Source of the DNA: UMGS172 sp045651745
GTDB lineage: Bacteria; Bacillota; Clostridia; Oscillospirales; Acutalibacteraceae
Direction: 5' to 3'
DNA: 9,255 nucleotides
Assembly (NCBI GenBank): GCA_045651745.1
Contig: JAZRSW010000008.1
Span: forward strand, 1-9,255
In this document: one piece after another, positions 1 to 6,080 of the stretch
Layout: every line of letters begins with the position of its first letter
Position numbering within the stretch: position 1 is the first letter of the stretch
The notes under the pieces: generated by a model
What the model was told of the DNA's origin: nothing
The model's database searches: none
The model's input: the letters and a program-made list of their open reading frames with translations, nothing else
Made by a program: the position numbers and the translations under genes

Positions 1-1
1 T

Positions 2-1540
2 AAGAAGAAAATTGTTGTGCTTGGTGCAGGTCCTATCAGAATCGGTCAGGGTGTTGAGTTTGACTATTCTACCGTTCACGCTGTTATGACCATTAAAAAT
101 GCAGGTTACGAGGCTATTATCATAAACAATAACCCCGAAACTGTTTCGACTGACTATACAACGGCTGATAAACTTTACTTCGAGCCGTTAACCCCCGAAG
201 ATGTTATGAACATTATTGAGTTTGAAAAACCCGAGGGTGTTGTAGCGTCGTTAGGTGGACAGACCGCTATTAACTTGGCTCAGCCGCTGACTGACCGCGG
301 TGTTAAGATTATCGGTACCGACTGTGCCGCTATTGACCGCGCAGAGGATAGAAACGCATTTGAAAATCTTTTGAATGAGTTGAATATTCCTCGTGCAAAG
401 GGTCAGGCCGTAACCAAGATTGAAGACGGAATTAAGGCTGCTGCAGAAATCGGTTATCCCGTACTTGTTCGTCCGTCCTTTGTTTTGGGTGGACGTGCAA
501 TGCAGATTGTTGCTAATGAAGAGCAGTTGCGTCATTACCTTAAAACCGCTGTTGAGGTTGATGAGGACAAGCCTGTTTTGGTTGATAAGTATATCGAAGG
601 CAGAGAGGTTGAGATTGACGCAATCTGTGACGGACGCGATGTATTTGTTCCCGGTATTATGGAACTTGTTGAGCGTACCGGTGTTCACTCGGGCGACTCA
701 ATCAGTGTATACCCCTCGTTCAGTATTTCCAATAAGGTTAAGGGAATTATTTTACAGTATGCAAAGAAATTAGGCTTAGGTATCGGCATTATCGGTCTTT
801 ACAATATTCAGTTTATTGTTGACGATAAGGATGATGTTTATATTATCGAGGTTAACCCCCGTTCTTCCAGAACTGTTCCGTTCCTTTCTAAAGCAACCGG
901 ATACAGCCTTGCTGATATTGCTACCGAGGTTATTTTGGGAAAGAGCTTAAAAGAGCAAGGTATATTCGATATCTATCCTGAGGAGAAAAAACGTTGGTAC
1001 GTTAAGGTTCCGGTATTCTCGTTTAACAAGATTCGCGGACTTGATGCTTACCTCTCACCCGAAATGAAGTCGACCGGTGAGGCAATCGGTTATGACGATA
1101 AGTTAAACCGTGCGCTTTATAAGGCTTTGCAGGCTGCGGGTACCCATTTGCAGAACTATGGCACTGTATTTGCTACTATTGCCGATAAGGATAAGGAAGA
1201 GGCTTTACCGCTTATCCGCCGTTTCTATAATTTAGGCTTTAATATTCAGGCTACCGAGGGTACTGCCGCATTCTTAAAGAAAAACGGCATCCGTACCCAC
1301 GTTTTAGGCAAGATTTCGGAGGGTAATGAGGAAATTCCTGATGCACTTCGTCAAGGTCATATTGCTTATGTCATCAATACTAAAGATATTGGTGACTCTG
1401 ACCACAGAAATGACGGACATCAGATTCGTCAGCTTGCTACCGAAAATAACGTTACTATTTTCACAGCGTTAGATACCGTTAAGGTTTTGCTTGACGTTTT
1501 AGAGGAAACCACTCTCGGCGTATCTACAATTGATGCTTAA
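2..1540 (+). CDS. carB: Carbamoyl-phosphate synthase large subunit, C-terminal half (5' partial)
   Basis: CarB makes carbamoyl phosphate from bicarbonate, ammonia delivered by CarA, and two ATP, feeding pyrimidine and arginine synthesis in the cytoplasm. The frame is open from base 2, so the gene runs in from upstream; the 512 codons seen match the second half of the usual ~1,060-1,075-residue protein. Counting the first visible codon as 1, the second synthetase half opens with a nucleotide-binding-type VVLGAGPIRIGQG segment (5-17), followed by an ATP-grasp domain (about 105-315) with RPSFVLGGRAM (157-167) and EVNPRSSRT (283-291). From about 385 the methylglyoxal-synthase-like allosteric domain follows, with a TEGT motif (418-421) and VINT (457-460), positions that in the E. 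coli enzyme contact UMP/IMP; feedback by UMP is therefore likely but inferred. The GTG at 17 is an internal Val codon, not a start. It ends 15 nt before pyrK, as expected in an operon. Confidence 0.97.
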   Translation, partial: KKKIVVLGAGPIRIGQGVEFDYSTVHAVMTIKNAGYEAIIINNNPETVSTDYTTADKLYFEPLTPEDVMNIIEFEKPEGVVASLGGQTAINLAQPLTDRGVKIIGTDCAAIDRAEDRNAFENLLNELNIPRAKGQAVTKIEDGIKAAAEIGYPVLVRPSFVLGGRAMQIVANEEQLRHYLKTAVEVDEDKPVLVDKYIEGREVEIDAICDGRDVFVPGIMELVERTGVHSGDSISVYPSFSISNKVKGIILQYAKKLGLGIGIIGLYNIQFIVDDKDDVYIIEVNPRSSRTVPFLSKATGYSLADIATEVILGKSLKEQGIFDIYPEEKKRWYVKVPVFSFNKIRGLDAYLSPEMKSTGEAIGYDDKLNRALYKALQAAGTHLQNYGTVFATIADKDKEEALPLIRRFYNLGFNIQATEGTAAFLKKNGIRTHVLGKISEGNEEIPDALRQGHIAYVINTKDIGDSDHRNDGHQIRQLATENNVTIFTALDTVKVLLDVLEETTLGVSTIDA

Positions 1541-1555
1541 TTAGAGGAAGTATAA

Positions 1556-2287
1556 ATGAAGCAAGGACTTTTTCAAGTAACCGAAAACCGTAAAATCGCA
1601 AAAAACACCTATTTAATGGTATTAAAGGGTGACACAAGTGATATTACGGCTTCGGGACAGTTTATAAACATAAAATTGGATGGTTTTTTCTTACGACGTC
1701 CTATCTCGGTGTGCGACTGTGACAGTGAAACTGTTACTATAATCTATAAGGTTGTAGGTTGTGGCACAGAGCAAATGGCAAAAATGGGTGTCGGCGAAAC
1801 ACTTGATGTTTTGACCGGTCTCGGTAACGGTTATGACCTTTCAAAATCGGGAGACCACCCGTTGCTTTTGGGTGGCGGTGCCGGTGTACCTCCGATGTAT
1901 ATGTTGGCAAAGCAGTTGCTCAAAGAAGGTAAAAAAGTTTCGGTTGTGTTAGGCTTTAATACGGAAGAAGAAATCTTCTTTATCGATGAATTCAAGGCAA
2001 TCGGTTGTGATGTTACTGTCTGCACGGCAGACGGCAGTGTCGGTGTCAAAGGATTTGTTACTGATGCAATGGTTAACATTGATTATACATACTTTTACAC
2101 CTGCGGACCCGAGCCAATGTTAAAGGCTATTGATAAGGTTGCAGTGACTAGCGGGCAGTTAAGCTTTGAGGAACGTATGGGTTGCGGTTTTGGTGCTTGT
2201 ATGGGTTGTTCCTGCAAGACTAAATATGGCAACAAACGTATTTGTAAGGACGGTCCTGCTTTGGTTAGGGAGGAGATTATATGGTAA
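1556..2287 (+). CDS. pyrK: Dihydroorotate dehydrogenase electron transfer subunit (class 1B)
   Basis: PyrK is the FAD and [2Fe-2S] partner of PyrD; it passes electrons from dihydroorotate oxidation to NAD+. The protein is 243 residues, close to the family norm (about 250). Visible features in order are an N-terminal ferredoxin-reductase-like FAD domain with RRPIS (47-51), a glycine-rich GGGAGVPP (106-113) and TCGPEPML (182-189) in the NAD-binding domain, and a C-terminal iron-sulfur cluster site with Cys210, Cys215, Cys218 and Cys230 in C-x4-C-x2-C-x11-C spacing. The extra Cys220 also occurs in known PyrK proteins. The start is supported by a GAGGA-type site about 7 nt upstream. The 3' end overlaps pyrD by 7 nt, which suggests translational coupling of the two subunits of one complex. 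The presence of PyrK shows that the dehydrogenase is the NAD-linked class 1B type and not the fumarate- or quinone-linked forms. Confidence 0.97.
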   Translation: MKQGLFQVTENRKIAKNTYLMVLKGDTSDITASGQFINIKLDGFFLRRPISVCDCDSETVTIIYKVVGCGTEQMAKMGVGETLDVLTGLGNGYDLSKSGDHPLLLGGGAGVPPMYMLAKQLLKEGKKVSVVLGFNTEEEIFFIDEFKAIGCDVTVCTADGSVGVKGFVTDAMVNIDYTYFYTCGPEPMLKAIDKVAVTSGQLSFEERMGCGFGACMGCSCKTKYGNKRICKDGPALVREEIIW

Positions 2288-3192
2288 ACACTAAAGTAAC
2301 CCTTTGCGGTATAGAGATGGATAACCCATTAATCCCTGCCAGCGGCACTTTTGGTTTCGGTTATGAATTTGCTGAAATTTATGATATAAACTGCCTTGGC
2401 ACATTCTCTTTTAAAGGTACAACTAAAGACCCGCGTTTTGGCAATCCCACACCACGTATTGCTGAGTGCAGTAGCGGTATGATAAATGCCGTAGGTTTGC
2501 AAAACCCCGGTGTAGATAAGGTTTTGTCAGAGGAATTACCTAAACTAAAAAAATGCTTTCATAAACCCGTAATGGCTAATGTCAGCGGTTTTTCGGTTGA
2601 GGATTATGCTTACACTGTCGAAAAGTTAGACGTAGAAAATCAAATCGGTTGGTTTGAGGTTAACGTTTCCTGCCCGAATGTTCACGGCGGTGGTATGAGT
2701 TTTGGCACTTCGCCCGAAGCCGCGGCAGAAGTAACGCGTGCCTGCCGTAAGGTTACCAATAAACCGTTGCTTATTAAATTATCACCCAATGTTACCGATA
2801 TTGTGGCAATCGCAAAGGCTTGCGAGGATGCAGGTGCTGACGGTATCAGTATGATAAATACAATGCTCGGAATGGGGATTGATTTGAAAACCAAAAAGCC
2901 GGTTATAGCCAACAAAATGGGCGGATTTTCGGGCCCTGCAATCAAACCGGTTGCACTTCGTATGGTTTATCAGGTTTTTGAAGCAGTAAAAATCCCGATT
3001 GTTGGTATGGGCGGTATTGCAACTGCCGAGGACGTTATTGAAATGATGTTGGCAGGTGCTACGGCAGTTCAGGTGGGTGCACAAAATTTGGTTGACCCTT
3101 ACTGCTGTAAGGATATTATCGAAAAATTGCCCGAAGTTATGGCAAAATATAATATTACAGATTTAAGTTCGATTATAGGAGGAGCACACTGA
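2281..3192 (+). CDS. pyrD: Dihydroorotate dehydrogenase, catalytic subunit (class 1B)
   Basis: PyrD oxidises dihydroorotate to orotate with FMN, in a heterotetramer with PyrK. The 303-residue protein is a full-length TIM barrel. Recognisable pieces are the N-terminal PLIPASGTFGFG (16-27), Lys45 in FSFKGTT as the likely FMN/substrate lysine, NVSCPNV (128-134) with Cys131 as the catalytic base typical of class 1 enzymes (class 2 enzymes use Ser), GGFSGPAIKP (214-223) and the phosphate-gripping GMGGI (242-246). The ATG at 2281 lies inside the end of pyrK and is preceded by a strong AGGGAGGAG site (2267-2275). The stop TGA shares its A with the ATG of pyrF. Assignment to the PyrDB subtype rests on both the sequence and the adjoining pyrK. 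Confidence 0.97.
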   Translation: MVNTKVTLCGIEMDNPLIPASGTFGFGYEFAEIYDINCLGTFSFKGTTKDPRFGNPTPRIAECSSGMINAVGLQNPGVDKVLSEELPKLKKCFHKPVMANVSGFSVEDYAYTVEKLDVENQIGWFEVNVSCPNVHGGGMSFGTSPEAAAEVTRACRKVTNKPLLIKLSPNVTDIVAIAKACEDAGADGISMINTMLGMGIDLKTKKPVIANKMGGFSGPAIKPVALRMVYQVFEAVKIPIVGMGGIATAEDVIEMMLAGATAVQVGAQNLVDPYCCKDIIEKLPEVMAKYNITDLSSIIGGAH

Positions 3193-3890
3193 TGGGTAAG
3201 GATGTAATTATTGCTTGCGATTTCGCAAGTAAAGAGGCTTGCCTCTCATTTTTAGACAAATTTACAGGCAGAAAGCCGTTTGTTAAAATCGGTATGGAAC
3301 TTTTCTATGCCGCAGGTCCCGAAATTGTAAGAGAAATCAAAAATCGCGGACATCAGATTTTCCTCGATTTGAAATTGCACGATATTCCGAACACCGTAAA
3401 AAAGGCTATGTCGGTTTTGTCTAATTTGGACGTTGATATGTGCAACCTCCACGCAGGCGGTACAATTTCCATGATGCAGGCAGGTTTAGAGGGTTTAACC
3501 CGTGCTGACGGCACTCGTCCGTTACTCATTGCGGTTACCCAGTTAACCTCTACCGACCAGGAGAGAATGGAAAACGATTTGTTGATTAAAGAGTCTATTG
3601 ATAAGGTTGTTATGCACTATGCTCATAACGCAATGGTAGCAGGACTTGACGGTGTTGTTTGCTCACCGCTCGAGGCAGGCAAGGTACACGAAATTTGTGG
3701 TGAAAAGTTCTTAACTGTTACTCCCGGTGTTCGTTTTGCAGACGGTGACGTCGGCGACCAGAAGAGAGTTATGACTCCCGCTGAAGCAAAGAAAATCGGT
3801 TCGGATTATATTGTTGTAGGCAGACCCATTACTGCCGCAGAGGACCCCGTAGCCGCATACGAGCGTTGCGTAGCCGAGTTCTGTGATTGA
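3192..3890 (+). CDS. pyrF: Orotidine 5'-phosphate decarboxylase
   Basis: PyrF removes the carboxyl group of OMP to give UMP, the last step of the pathway. The 232-residue product matches the short bacterial type of the enzyme. The signature DLKLHDIPNT (59-68) gives the catalytic Asp59-Lys61-Asp64 set; Asp10 and Lys32 (FVKIG) complete the usual active-site charge network. TPGVR (177-181) and VVGRPIT (208-214) form the phosphate-binding end of the barrel. The start overlaps the pyrD stop by one base (TGATG), with a strong AGGAGGAG site (3177-3184), so re-initiation by ribosomes finishing pyrD is likely. All key residues are present and nothing is odd about it. Confidence 0.97.
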   Translation: MGKDVIIACDFASKEACLSFLDKFTGRKPFVKIGMELFYAAGPEIVREIKNRGHQIFLDLKLHDIPNTVKKAMSVLSNLDVDMCNLHAGGTISMMQAGLEGLTRADGTRPLLIAVTQLTSTDQERMENDLLIKESIDKVVMHYAHNAMVAGLDGVVCSPLEAGKVHEICGEKFLTVTPGVRFADGDVGDQKRVMTPAEAKKIGSDYIVVGRPITAAEDPVAAYERCVAEFCD

Positions 3891-3895
3891 TAGAT

Positions 3896-3901
3896 AAGGA
3901 G
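3896..3901 (+). promoter_or_regulatory. Ribosome binding site deciding the pyrE start
   Basis: AAGGAG lies one base before an ATG at 3903 but 7 bases before a second in-frame ATG at 3909. Only the second spacing is normal, so 3909 is chosen as the pyrE start. Confidence 0.75.
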
Positions 3902-3908
3902 AATGAAA

Positions 3909-4565
3909 ATGGAAAGCTACAAGGTAGAATTTATTAAGTTTTTGGAAGATGCCGGAGTTTTGAAATTCGGTGATTTCACCGCAAAATCAGGACGTAAAAT
4001 CCCTTATTTTATCAATGCAGGTGATATAAAGACCGGCGAGCAGATAGCAAAATTGGGCGAGTTTTACGCCAAAGCATATTTAGAAAAGGTTGGTAACAAG
4101 CGTACCGTATTGTACGGACCTGCATATAAGGGTATTTCAATTGCCGTCTCTTCGTCAATTGCACTTTCAAAGCAGGGACTTGACGTACCGTTCTTCTTTA
4201 ACCGTAAGGAAGCTAAAGACCATGGCGAAGGCGGTGTTTTCGTAGGATATGTACCGAAAGCAGGTGAGGAAGTAGTTATTGTTGAGGACGTTATCACAGC
4301 AGGTACCGCTATCCGAGAAAGTATGGCAATTTTGGGCGGTTTAGAGGACGTTAAGGTTGCCGCTACGTTTGTTATGGTTGACCGTAAGGAAAAAGGCAAA
4401 GGTGAAAAGGGTGCTATGCAGGAAGTTGAGGAAGAGTTTGGCTTCCCTGTATACTCGGTTGTTGACGTTTATGACATTATCGAGTACCTTGAGGCTGACC
4501 CCAAAAATATGGAAAACGTAACCCGTATTAAAAATTACCTTGCAGTAAACGGTGCAAAGGCATAA
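3909..4565 (+). CDS. pyrE: Orotate phosphoribosyltransferase
   Basis: PyrE joins orotate to PRPP to make OMP, the substrate of the neighbouring pyrF product. From the chosen start the protein is 218 residues and begins MESYKVEFIKFL, the usual beginning in clostridial PyrE; the ATG two codons earlier (3903) sits too close to the ribosome binding site. Visible motifs are LKFGDFTAKSGRK (18-30) near the N-terminus, the flexible-loop segment NRKEAKDHGEGG (98-109), and the PRPP-binding signature VVIVEDVITAGTA (122-134) with the acidic pair Glu126-Asp127. A charged lysine/glutamate stretch (159-176) precedes the C-terminal part, as in related proteins. It follows pyrF after 18 nt. Full length, no defects seen. 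Confidence 0.96.
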   Translation: MESYKVEFIKFLEDAGVLKFGDFTAKSGRKIPYFINAGDIKTGEQIAKLGEFYAKAYLEKVGNKRTVLYGPAYKGISIAVSSSIALSKQGLDVPFFFNRKEAKDHGEGGVFVGYVPKAGEEVVIVEDVITAGTAIRESMAILGGLEDVKVAATFVMVDRKEKGKGEKGAMQEVEEEFGFPVYSVVDVYDIIEYLEADPKNMENVTRIKNYLAVNGAKA

Positions 4566-4578
4566 TTTTTGTAAATTA

Positions 4579-4597
4579 ACACCTTTAAGAAAGGCGT
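4579..4597 (+). promoter_or_regulatory. Possible small hairpin covering the pyrB ribosome binding site
   Basis: In the 39-nt gap before pyrB, CACCTTT can pair with AAAGGCGTG around a 3-nt loop: five base pairs, one A-C mismatch and two more pairs. The 3' arm contains AAAGG (4590-4594), the only plausible Shine-Dalgarno sequence for pyrB. The stem is short and weak, so a regulatory role is only a possibility. The site may equally be a plain ribosome binding site. Confidence 0.3.
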
Positions 4598-4604
4598 GAA
4601 TATT

Positions 4605-5522
4605 TTGAGAAGTTTAATCAGTATTCTTGATTTAAGCGTTGAGGAAATTGACGGTTTGGTTAGTGTTGCTAACGACATTATCGCTAACCCCAAAAAGTAT
4701 AGTGAGGTTTGTCACGGTAAAAAGCTTGCAACATTGTTTTTCGAGCCTTCTACCCGTACTCGTTTGAGTTTTGAAGCCGCAATGTATGAATTAGGCGGTA
4801 ATGTAATCGGCTTTTCAGAGGCTCAAAGCTCGTCGGCAGCAAAGGGCGAAAGCATTTCGGATACCGCCAAAACCATTTCTTGCTACGCCGATATCATTGC
4901 TATGCGTCATCCGAAAGAGGGCGCACCGCTTGTTGCCGCTATGAATGCAACAATTCCGGTAATTAATGCAGGTGATGGCGGTCATAACCACCCTACACAG
5001 ACTTTGGCTGATATTTTAACAATTCAGCGTGAAAAGGGAAGATTGAGTGACCTTACAATCGGTCTTTGCGGTGACTTGAAGTTCGGTCGTACTGTTCATT
5101 CACTTATTGAGGCGATGTCACGTTATGAGGGAATTAAGTTTGTGTTGATTTCACCTGAAGAACTTAAACTTCCGAGTTACGTTAAGAATGACGTCATCAA
5201 AAAGCACGGGATTGAGTATAAGCAGACTACCGATTTGGAAAGCGTTATGCCTGAACTTGATATTCTTTATATGACCCGTGTTCAGCGTGAACGTTTCTTT
5301 AACGAAGAAGATTATCTTCGTTTAAAGGATAGCTACATTTTAACTCCCGAAAAGCTGAAAAATGCTAAACCTGATTTGTCGGTTATGCATCCGCTACCGA
5401 GAGTAAATGAAATAAGCGTCGCAATCGATAAAGACCCGAGAGCCGCATACTTTAAGCAAGTTTTAAACGGCAAGTATATGCGAATGGCTCTTATAATGAA
5501 ACTGTTGGAGGTAACATTATGA
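4605..5522 (+). CDS. pyrB: Aspartate carbamoyltransferase catalytic chain
   Basis: PyrB condenses carbamoyl phosphate with aspartate to N-carbamoyl-aspartate, the committed step of pyrimidine synthesis. With the TTG start at 4605 the protein is 305 residues and begins MRSLISILDLSVEE, like clostridial homologues, and AAAGG lies 10 nt upstream. An in-frame GTG at 4596 would add three residues but lies one base from that site; both starts remain possible. Motifs are STRTR (49-53) for carbamoyl phosphate, the mobile loop SSAAKGES (76-83) with Lys80 contributed to the neighbouring subunit, HNHPTQTLAD (127-136), DLKFGRTVHS (157-166), the aspartate-binding MTRVQRER (223-230) and MHPLPRVNEI (261-270). 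The stop overlaps the pyrI start (ATGA), fitting co-synthesis of catalytic and regulatory chains. Confidence 0.96.
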   Translation: MRSLISILDLSVEEIDGLVSVANDIIANPKKYSEVCHGKKLATLFFEPSTRTRLSFEAAMYELGGNVIGFSEAQSSSAAKGESISDTAKTISCYADIIAMRHPKEGAPLVAAMNATIPVINAGDGGHNHPTQTLADILTIQREKGRLSDLTIGLCGDLKFGRTVHSLIEAMSRYEGIKFVLISPEELKLPSYVKNDVIKKHGIEYKQTTDLESVMPELDILYMTRVQRERFFNEEDYLRLKDSYILTPEKLKNAKPDLSVMHPLPRVNEISVAIDKDPRAAYFKQVLNGKYMRMALIMKLLEVTL

Positions 5523-5935
5523 ATATAGTTCCTATAAAAAACGGTATCGTTATAGACCATATTACTGCCGGTAAAGCAATGGAGATTTACAGTTTATTGG
5601 GACTCGACAAGTTGGAGTGCTCGGTTGCAATTATCAAGAATGTATCCAGTAACCGTATGGGTAAAAAGGATATTGTTAAAATTGACACCGATTATGATTT
5701 TGATATTAACGTCTTGGGATACATTGATGCCGGCGTTACCGTCAACGTTATTAAAGACAGTGAGATTATCGAAAAACGCCGAATGGAGTTGCCTGAAAGT
5801 CTTACAAACGTAATCTTCTGCAAAAACCCGAGATGTATCACTTCAACCGAGCAGGAGTTGCCCCATATTTTTAAATTAACCGATAAATCTAATAAGGTTT
5901 ACCGTTGTCTTTATTGCGAAACTAAAGCAAAATAA
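5519..5935 (+). CDS. pyrI: Aspartate carbamoyltransferase regulatory chain
   Basis: PyrI binds nucleotides and holds PyrB trimers together in an allosteric holoenzyme. The 138-residue protein has the two usual domains. The N-terminal nucleotide-binding domain carries GIVIDHI (9-15) with Asp13-His14, MGKKDIVKID (47-56) with Lys54, and Lys86, which line up with the effector-site residues Asp19, His20, Lys60 and Lys94 of the E. coli protein. The C-terminal zinc domain has Cys101, Cys106, Cys130 and Cys133; the spacing C-x4-C-x23-C-x2-C is the same as in E. coli. CTP/UTP inhibition and ATP activation are therefore plausible but inferred. It is the last gene of the operon, starts inside the pyrB stop behind a GGAGGT site (5507-5512), and is followed by a terminator. 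Confidence 0.96.
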   Translation: MNIVPIKNGIVIDHITAGKAMEIYSLLGLDKLECSVAIIKNVSSNRMGKKDIVKIDTDYDFDINVLGYIDAGVTVNVIKDSEIIEKRRMELPESLTNVIFCKNPRCITSTEQELPHIFKLTDKSNKVYRCLYCETKAK

Positions 5936-5953
5936 ACATTTTAGATTGTTTTT

Positions 5954-5985
5954 ATACCAACAGAAAATTCTGTTGGTATTTTTTT
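5954..5985 (+). terminator. Intrinsic terminator of the pyr operon
   Basis: A perfect inverted repeat with arms ATACCAACAG and CTGTTGGTAT (5954-5963 and 5970-5979) around AAAATT runs straight into seven T residues (5979-5985). It lies 18 nt after the pyrI stop. There is no A-run on the other side, so it should work only for + strand transcripts. Confidence 0.92.
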
Positions 5986-6016
5986 GCATAAATTGCCGAA
6001 AACATAAAAATAGTGG

Positions 6017-6045
6017 TTTACTTTTTGTGGGCTATCGGTTACAAT
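6017..6045 (+). promoter_or_regulatory. Probable promoter of the GH106-like gene
   Basis: TTTACT (6017-6022, 4 of 6 to the -35 consensus) and TACAAT (6040-6045, 5 of 6 to the -10 consensus) are 17 nt apart. Transcription would begin near 6052, giving a leader of about 29 nt. The position between the pyr terminator and the gene supports it. No operator palindrome is seen in the 145-nt gap. Confidence 0.6.
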
Positions 6046-6068
6046 TTAAGTATATAAATGTCCTTTAT

Positions 6069-6074
6069 AGAGGT
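6069..6074 (+). promoter_or_regulatory. Ribosome binding site deciding the GH106-like start
   Basis: AGAGGT lies 6 nt before the ATG at 6081. A longer in-frame reading from an ATG at 5946 would start before the pyr terminator hairpin, translate through it and lacks a ribosome binding site, so 6081 is preferred. Confidence 0.75.
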
Positions 6075-6080
6075 TTACTT

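Noticed and set aside
251..688. Antisense open frame of 145 codons within carB, and a 117-codon frame at 420-773 on the + strand
   Set aside because: Both are shadows of carB, whose protein is clearly conserved through this stretch; neither resembles a known family nor has a convincing ribosome binding site.
1541..1555. Possible PyrR-type attenuator between pyr genes
   Set aside because: The gaps between genes (15, 18 and 39 nt) are too short for an antiterminator/terminator pair and none holds a hairpin with a T-run; any such control would be upstream of the window.
5990..6004. Catabolite-repression (cre)-like half site, CGAAAACA, before the GH106-like promoter
   Set aside because: The right half fits the cre pattern but the left half (AAATTGC) does not, so it is probably chance.
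5946..6080. In-frame upstream extension of the GH106-like protein by 45 residues from an ATG at 5946
   Set aside because: It would be translated through the pyr operon terminator, includes the likely promoter, has no ribosome binding site and adds residues unlike the family; the ATG at 6081 has a well-placed site.
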